64,000 nucleotides of DNA from Acidimicrobiaceae bacterium (GTDB taxonomy: Bacteria > Actinomycetota > Acidimicrobiia > Acidimicrobiales > RAAP-2), in contig DAIDJP010000036.1 in NCBI GenBank assembly GCA_027451285.1, positions 1 to 64,000 on the forward strand, in the 5' to 3' direction. The notes beneath the pieces are model-generated. The model was not told the DNA's origin. It made no database searches and saw only the letters and a program-made list of their open reading frames with translations. Below, in pieces: positions 59,643 through 64,000 of the stretch. Within the stretch, counting starts at the first letter, position 1. Each line of letters begins with the position of its first letter. The position numbers were made by a program, and so were the translations under genes.

Positions 59643-60929
59643 GTCAGTGAGGCCTTGGTCAACGCGGGCGAGCAGCAGTGGAGATCTCGTCACGGCGTCG
59701 TCGCCGAGGGTGAAGGCGGTCTCGATCACGGGTCTCGCGCTGTCGAGATGCGCCACGTCGTCGGCGTGCAGCTCGAAGAGCGGTTGGCCGGCCTCGACGC
59801 GATCGCCCTCGCGTACGAGGACCTCGACGCCGGCCGCGGCGCTGACCGGATCCTCCTTGCGGGCCCGGCCCGCTCCGAGGCGCCAGGCGGTGACGCCCAC
59901 CTTTAACGCGTCGATGCTCGTCACCACACCCTCGCGCGGCGACGTGACCGTCTCGCGATGCGTGGCCACGGCCAGCTGCGCGTCGGGGTCGCCGCCCTGG
60001 GCGCGGATCATGTCGCGATAGGTGGCCAGCGCGGAGCCGTCATCCAGCTTCTCCGCCGGGTCGACGTCGAGACCGGCGAGTTCGACCATGATCCGCGCGA
60101 GCGCCAAAGTGAGCTCTCGCACGTCGTCGGGTCCGGCGCCGCCGAGCACGTCGAGGGTCTCGCGCACCTCGAGGGCGTTGCCCACGCAGCGTCCGAGGGG
60201 GGCGTTCATGTTGGACAGCTGGGCGACGGTGTTGACGCCCTGGCCGCGGCCGATGTCGACCATCGTCGCAGCGAGCAGGAGTGACTGGGCCTCGTCCTTG
60301 ATGAACGCGCCGCGACCGACCTTGACGTCGAGCACCAGCGACGCCGTGCCCTCGGCGATCTTCTTGGACATGATGGACGAGGAGATCAGGGGGATGGACT
60401 CGACGGTGCCGGTCACGTCGCGCAGCGCGTAGAGGCGCTTGTCGATCGGGGCGAGTCCCTCGCCGGCCGCGCACACGACGGCGCCGATCGTCTCGAGCTG
60501 GTCGAGGATCTCCTCGTTGGTGAGATTCGCGCGCCAGCCGGGGATCGACTCGAGTTTGTCGAGCGTGCCCCCGGTATGTCCGAGTCCGCGTCCCGAGAGC
60601 TGGGGGACCGCGGCGCCGCAGGCCGCGACCAGCGGCACGAGGATGAGAGAGATCTTGTCGCCGACGCCGCCGGTGGAGTGCTTGTCGACGGTCGGACGCG
60701 ACAGGCCCGAGAGGTCGAGGCGCTCGCCCGAGTCGATCATCGCCGCCGTCCAGGCGCGCAGCTCGTCGGGAGCGAGCCCGCGAAAGAAGATCGCCATCAG
60801 CATCGCCGACATCTGCTCGTCGGCGACCTCGCGGCGCGCGTAGGCCTCGAGGAGCCAGGTGATCGCGGCCGGATTCAGCGCGCCGCCGTCGCGCTTGGCG
60901 GCGATCAACTCGGGGGCCGAGAAGCTCAC
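59640..60929 (-). CDS. deoA: Thymidine (pyrimidine nucleoside) phosphorylase
   Basis: The 429-residue protein has the family signature DKHSTGGVGDKISLILVPL, QLSGRGLGHTGGTLDKLES, IVCAAG-type nucleotide loop in GAVVCAAGEG, ALRDVTGTVESIPLI, D-V-K-V-G-R-G-A-F-I-K, and the C-terminal PYNP domain. It phosphorolyses thymidine and perhaps uridine to base plus sugar-1-phosphate. GTG 60929 overlaps the cdd stop (GTGA), so cdd-deoA are translated together. Confidence 0.93.
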   Translation of the reverse strand: MSFSAPELIAAKRDGGALNPAAITWLLEAYARREVADEQMSAMLMAIFFRGLAPDELRAWTAAMIDSGERLDLSGLSRPTVDKHSTGGVGDKISLILVPLVAACGAAVPQLSGRGLGHTGGTLDKLESIPGWRANLTNEEILDQLETIGAVVCAAGEGLAPIDKRLYALRDVTGTVESIPLISSSIMSKKIAEGTASLVLDVKVGRGAFIKDEAQSLLLAATMVDIGRGQGVNTVAQLSNMNAPLGRCVGNALEVRETLDVLGGAGPDDVRELTLALARIMVELAGLDVDPAEKLDDGSALATYRDMIRAQGGDPDAQLAVATHRETVTSPREGVVTSIDALKVGVTAWRLGAGRARKEDPVSAAAGVEVLVREGDRVEAGQPLFELHADDVAHLDSARPVIETAFTLGDDAVTRSPLLLARVDQGLTD

Positions 60930-61345
60930 TCGCTGCGCCGCTCGTCGAGGTCACCCGGGCCGAAGGCGCCGGGCAGGAGGTCGCCGAGGGGGATCGGCGC
61001 CACGCCGACGCCGGCGTCGACCAACAACGAGTTCCCGCCGAACTCGAAGAGGAGCTGACGGCAGCGTCCGCACGGCGCCAGGGGCTCGCCATCGCCGGCA
61101 ACCACCGCCACGGCCACCAGCCGTCCGCCGCCGTGGCGCGCGAGGTCGCTCACCAGGGAGCACTCCGCGCACAGGGTCAGGCCGAAACTCGCGTTCTCGA
61201 CGTTGGAGCCCTCGATCACCCGGCCGTCGCTGGTCAGGGCCGCCGCGCCGACCCGCACGTGCGAGTAGGGGGCGTAGGAGCGCCGGGTCGCCCCACGGGC
61301 CCTCGAGCGAAGCTCGTCCCACGCGATGTCGGCCGGCGCGTTCAC
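60926..61345 (-). CDS. cdd: Cytidine deaminase
   Basis: The 139-residue homotetrameric-type enzyme deaminates cytidine and deoxycytidine to uridine forms. It shows SYAPYSHVRVGAAALT, the catalytic C-A-E motif in TLCAECSLV, and zinc ligands in PCGRCRQLLFEF. The start is GTG 61345, six nucleotides after TACTGT; an ATG at 61369 lies upstream of the hexamer. It heads the cdd-deoA operon and is divergent from psuG. Confidence 0.93.
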   Translation of the reverse strand: MNAPADIAWDELRSRARGATRRSYAPYSHVRVGAAALTSDGRVIEGSNVENASFGLTLCAECSLVSDLARHGGGRLVAVAVVAGDGEPLAPCGRCRQLLFEFGGNSLLVDAGVGVAPIPLGDLLPGAFGPGDLDERRSE

Positions 61346-61351
61346 GCCTTC

Positions 61352-61361
61352 ACAGTACACT
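61352..61361. promoter_or_regulatory. Overlapping divergent -10 elements of cdd and psuG
   Basis: Plus strand TACACT (61356-61361) serves psuG (GTG 61371, gap 9 nt); minus strand TACTGT (61357-61352) serves cdd (GTG 61345, gap 6 nt). They share the TA at 61356-61357, so both promoters cannot be open at the same time. Confidence 0.5.
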
Positions 61362-61370
61362 TCGCCCATC

Positions 61371-62294
61371 GTGGAGACTTTTCGATCGCCCTATCTCGAT
61401 GTGCGCGAGGAGGTGGCGACGGCCCTCGCCGAGTCGCGCGCCGTCGTCGCTCTCGAGAGCACCATCGTGGTGCACGGCCTGCCGGCCCCGACCAACCTCG
61501 ACGTCGCGCGCGACTGCGAGAACGCGGTGCGCGACGCCGGCGCCGTGCCGGCGACCGTGGGCGTGCTCGGCGGGCGCGTCGTCGTCGGCCTCACCCTCGC
61601 CGAACTCTCCGACCTCGCGGACCCGACGCGCCACGTCGCCAAGCTCTCCTCGCGCGACCTGGGACTGGCGCTGGCGCGCGGACTCGACGGGGCCACCACC
61701 GTGGCCGGCACGCTCGCCGGGGCGAGTGCCGCGGGCGTGGCCGTCATGGCGACGGGCGGACTCGGTGGCGTGCACCGCGGGGCGGCGGCGACCTACGACG
61801 AGTCGGCCGACCTGACCGCGCTCTCGCGCACGTCGGCCCTGGTGGTGGCCTCGGGGGTCAAGTCGATCCTCGACATCGGCGCGACGCTCGAGCGCCTCGA
61901 CTCCCTCGGCGTCGCCGTCGCCGGGTATCGCACGACGCGCTTTCCCGGCTTCTACCTCGCCGACTCGGGCTTTGGCGTCGACTGGAGCGTCGCGACGCCC
62001 GAAGAGGCCGCGCGCGCCTTCGCCGCGCACCGCGCCGTGGCCTCGACGGCGATGCTGCTCGCCAATCCCATCTCGGTGGCCTCGGCGCTCGACGCGGACC
62101 TGCACGAGGCGGCGCTCGCCGCCGCCTTCGCCCACGCCGAGGAGGTCGGCGCGCACGGCAAGGAGGTGACGCCGATCCTCTTGGCCGAGTTCGCGCGCTA
62201 CAGCGCCGGCGCGAGCGTGGCGGCCAACCGCGACCTCGTGGTGGACAACGCCAGTCTCGCCGGGGAGGTCGCGGTCCGACTGGCCCTGACGTGA
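61371..62294 (+). CDS. psuG: Pseudouridine-5'-phosphate glycosidase
   Basis: The 307-residue enzyme splits the C-C glycosidic bond of pseudouridine-5'-phosphate to uracil and ribose-5-phosphate. Conserved parts: VALESTIVVHGLPAPTN, ATVGVLGGRVVVGL, AKLSSRDLGLALARG, ATGGLGGVHRGA, V-V-A-S-G-V-K-S-I-L-D, F-P-G-F-Y-L, LANPISVASALDA, and GAHGKEVTPILL. It is followed with overlap by a PfkB kinase (psuK), the usual partner. The GTG start is at 61371. Confidence 0.93.
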   Translation: METFRSPYLDVREEVATALAESRAVVALESTIVVHGLPAPTNLDVARDCENAVRDAGAVPATVGVLGGRVVVGLTLAELSDLADPTRHVAKLSSRDLGLALARGLDGATTVAGTLAGASAAGVAVMATGGLGGVHRGAAATYDESADLTALSRTSALVVASGVKSILDIGATLERLDSLGVAVAGYRTTRFPGFYLADSGFGVDWSVATPEEAARAFAAHRAVASTAMLLANPISVASALDADLHEAALAAAFAHAEEVGAHGKEVTPILLAEFARYSAGASVAANRDLVVDNASLAGEVAVRLALT

Positions 62295-63157
62295 ACGTCG
62301 CCGTCCTCGGCGACGTGATGCTCGACGTGGTCGTCGTGCCGGTCGGAGCACTCTCGGCGACGAGCGACACGCCCAGTCGCGTGCGAGTGGGGCGCGGGGG
62401 ATCGGGCGCGAACCTGGCGATCGCCCTCGCGCGCGCCGGACACGACGTCACCTATCTCGGCGCGGTGGGCCGCGACGGGGCCGGCGCGCTCTGGCGCGAG
62501 TACCTCGCCGAGGCCGGCGTGCACGCCCGTCTCGAGGAGGTGGACGCGGCCACCGGCGTCGTCGTCGCCCTGGTCGGCGGCGACGGCCAGCGATCGATGT
62601 ACACCGATCGGGGGGCGAACTCGCTGCTCTCCGGCACCTTCGTCGAGACCGCCCTCGCGGACTTCTCGCACCTGCACGTCTCGGGATACAGCCTGCTCGA
62701 CGCGGCGACGCGTGAGCTGTCCGTCTCCGCACTCTCCGTCGCGCGCGAGCGCGGCGCGAGCACCTCGGTCGACGTGTGCAGCGTGGGGCCCCTGCGAGCG
62801 GTCGGCCCGGCGCTCTTCGCCTCGTTGGTCGAGGGCGTCGACTACCTCTTCGCCAACGAGGAGGAGGCGACCGTCTTGGCCGCGCGAGAGATCGACCAGG
62901 CGCTCCTCGCCCTCGGCGAGCTCGCTCGCGAGGTCCTGGTGACGCGCGGCGCCAAGGGCGCGCTCGTGCGCCGCGGTGACCTGACCGCGACGGCGCCCTC
63001 GCTCGCGAGAGAGGTGCTCGACACCACCGGCGCCGGCGACGCGGCGACCGGGACCTACCTCGGCGCGCGCCTGGCCGGCGAGGACGTCGAGATCGCGCTG
63101 GTCAACGCCATGGCCGCGGCCGCGGTCGTCGTCGGAGGGCTCGGCGCGGACGCCTAA
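62291..63157 (+). CDS. psuK: PfkB family kinase, probable pseudouridine kinase
   Basis: The 288-residue ribokinase-like protein has VRVGRGGSGANLAIALARAG (substrate loop), TYLGAVGRDGAG, and the catalytic site in DTTGAGDAATGTYLG. Adjacency and stop/start overlap with psuG make pseudouridine the likely substrate, phosphorylated to the 5'-phosphate for PsuG. GTG 62291 overlaps the psuG stop by 4 nt. Another sugar or nucleoside substrate is possible on sequence alone. Its stop overlaps the convergent permease stop (CTAA). Confidence 0.85.
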   Translation: MNVAVLGDVMLDVVVVPVGALSATSDTPSRVRVGRGGSGANLAIALARAGHDVTYLGAVGRDGAGALWREYLAEAGVHARLEEVDAATGVVVALVGGDGQRSMYTDRGANSLLSGTFVETALADFSHLHVSGYSLLDAATRELSVSALSVARERGASTSVDVCSVGPLRAVGPALFASLVEGVDYLFANEEEATVLAAREIDQALLALGELAREVLVTRGAKGALVRRGDLTATAPSLAREVLDTTGAGDAATGTYLGARLAGEDVEIALVNAMAAAAVVVGGLGADA

Positions 63158-64000
63158 TCGTGCTGGTAGGCGACGCCGTCGGCCGCCGGGGCGCGCACCC
63201 GTCCGATGAGCCCGGCCACCACCGCGATGGTGATGAGGTAGGGGAACATCTGAAGGATGTAGAGCGACACCGGCACCTGGTACGAGGTCAGGGTGTAGGA
63301 GAGGTAGACCGACAGGCCGAAGATCACCGAGGCCACGACCGCGCCCGAGGGTCGCCAGCGTCCGAAGATCATCGCGGCGAGGGCGATGTAGCCCAGCCCC
63401 GAGGTGTAGTTGGGCTGGAACTGACCCTGCGAGGCCATGAAGGCGACGCCGCCGATGCCCGCGATGGCCCCGCCGAGGATGACGTTGATGTAGCGCACGC
63501 GCACCACGTCGATGCCCACCGTCGCCGCGGCGCGCGGGTGCTCGCCCACCGCGCGCACGTGCAGGCCGTAGCGGGTCTTGAAGAGGGCGAAGCTGATCAC
63601 GCCGATGAGCACGAGCATCAGGTAGAAGAAGCCCGACTGGTTGAACAGGACCGGGCCTAGCACCGGGATCTTCGAGAGCAGGGGTATCGCCAGGTTGGGC
63701 GCGAGGTTGCCCGTGTTGTACTGGGGGAACGGCGTGAAGACCTGCAGGTTGAGATAGGACGAGAGGCTGCCGAGCATGGTGACCAGCACCACGCCGACGA
63801 TGATCTGGTCCGAGAGGTAGCGCAGCGCGAAGAACGCGAGGATCCAGCCGATCGCTCCGCCGATCAGAGCGCCGCCGATCGCGGCGTAGAAGAAGTTGTG
63901 CGTGGTCGAGGCCAGCATCGAGCCCACGAAGGCACCGCCGATGAACTGGCCCTCGATCGCGATGTTGACGACGCCCGAGCGCTCGCACATCACGCCCGAC
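63154..64000 (-). CDS. Nucleoside/simple-sugar ABC transporter permease (5' end outside window)
   Basis: At least 282 codons of an inner-membrane permease of the BPD_transp_2 (YufQ/NupQ, RbsC-like) family. It begins in the window inside SGVMCERSGVVNIAIEGQF, typical of the N-terminal part of these proteins, continues with repeated membrane helices, and shows the coupling motif VRAVGEHPRAAATVGIDVVRVRY. The genes around it handle nucleosides, so a nucleoside importer is likely; the ATPase, second permease and binding protein should lie beyond 64000. The start codon is not in the window. Confidence 0.85.
   Translation of the reverse strand, partial: SGVMCERSGVVNIAIEGQFIGGAFVGSMLASTTHNFFYAAIGGALIGGAIGWILAFFALRYLSDQIIVGVVLVTMLGSLSSYLNLQVFTPFPQYNTGNLAPNLAIPLLSKIPVLGPVLFNQSGFFYLMLVLIGVISFALFKTRYGLHVRAVGEHPRAAATVGIDVVRVRYINVILGGAIAGIGGVAFMASQGQFQPNYTSGLGYIALAAMIFGRWRPSGAVVASVIFGLSVYLSYTLTSYQVPVSLYILQMFPYLITIAVVAGLIGRVRAPAADGVAYQHD

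Overview
This is chromosomal DNA from a high-G+C, actinobacteria-like organism. The evidence is family-level: a mycothiol-dependent (DinB/maleylpyruvate isomerase) family enzyme, a deazaflavin (F420) nitroreductase-type protein, frequent GTG starts, dense ATGA/GTGA-coupled operons, and an intein in recA at the same site as the Mycobacterium leprae RecA intein. A secreted sedolisin (an acid-active protease family) and Thr-rich secreted proteins would fit an acidophilic Acidimicrobiia-type organism, but that placement is inference.

Layout. 0-2.75 kb: a visibly less GC-biased, partly decayed segment with a hicB tail, a GNAT gene broken by an in-frame TGA, an L-lactate dehydrogenase (lldD) and a hicAB pair whose hicA appears frameshifted. 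2.8-20.5 kb: mixed housekeeping genes, including a DUF4232 secreted protein, two group II PLP decarboxylases, aminopeptidase N, a ClC-type channel, PaiB, GNATs, DUF3048, an agmatinase-like ureohydrolase and prephenate dehydratase. 20.6-25.2 kb: a TetR regulator, tRNA-Ser(TGA), typA, a two-gene operon of unknown function and two very small proteins. 25.2-31.2 kb: two large secreted proteins (one a sedolisin), DUF4395 and a TSUP permease. 31.2-38.5 kb: Nudix, tRNA-Ser(GCT), rimO-pgsA-cinA-serine hydrolase, then an SOS-boxed recA carrying an intein. 38.5-52.8 kb: an ABC exporter, phosphodiester glycosidase, acyltransferase, MFS, serB, a ferredoxin-P450 pair, aminopeptidase P, an ECF sigma factor with a membrane partner, bioY and rmlA/rmlB/rmlC. 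52.8-64 kb: a nucleoside catabolism block, deoC-ALDH-ALDH-like-PNP-phosphosugar mutase, add, deoA, cdd, psuG-psuK, and a nucleoside-type ABC permease running off the window.

How the genes work together. The last 11 kb reads as one pathway. A nucleoside importer brings in nucleosides. Cdd and Add deaminate them, and DeoA and PNP phosphorolyse them to (deoxy)ribose-1-phosphate. The mutase converts this to the 5-phosphate. DeoC cleaves deoxyribose-5-phosphate to glyceraldehyde-3-phosphate and acetaldehyde, and ALDH oxidises the acetaldehyde. PsuK and PsuG handle pseudouridine.

Two signatures recur across the window. First, about 25 genes have a TANNNT hexamer 5-9 nt before the start codon with no Shine-Dalgarno sequence, as expected for leaderless mRNAs, and this fixes several start codons. 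Second, six convergent gene pairs overlap by exactly 4 nt at their stop codons (CTAG or CTAA), leaving no room for terminators between them.
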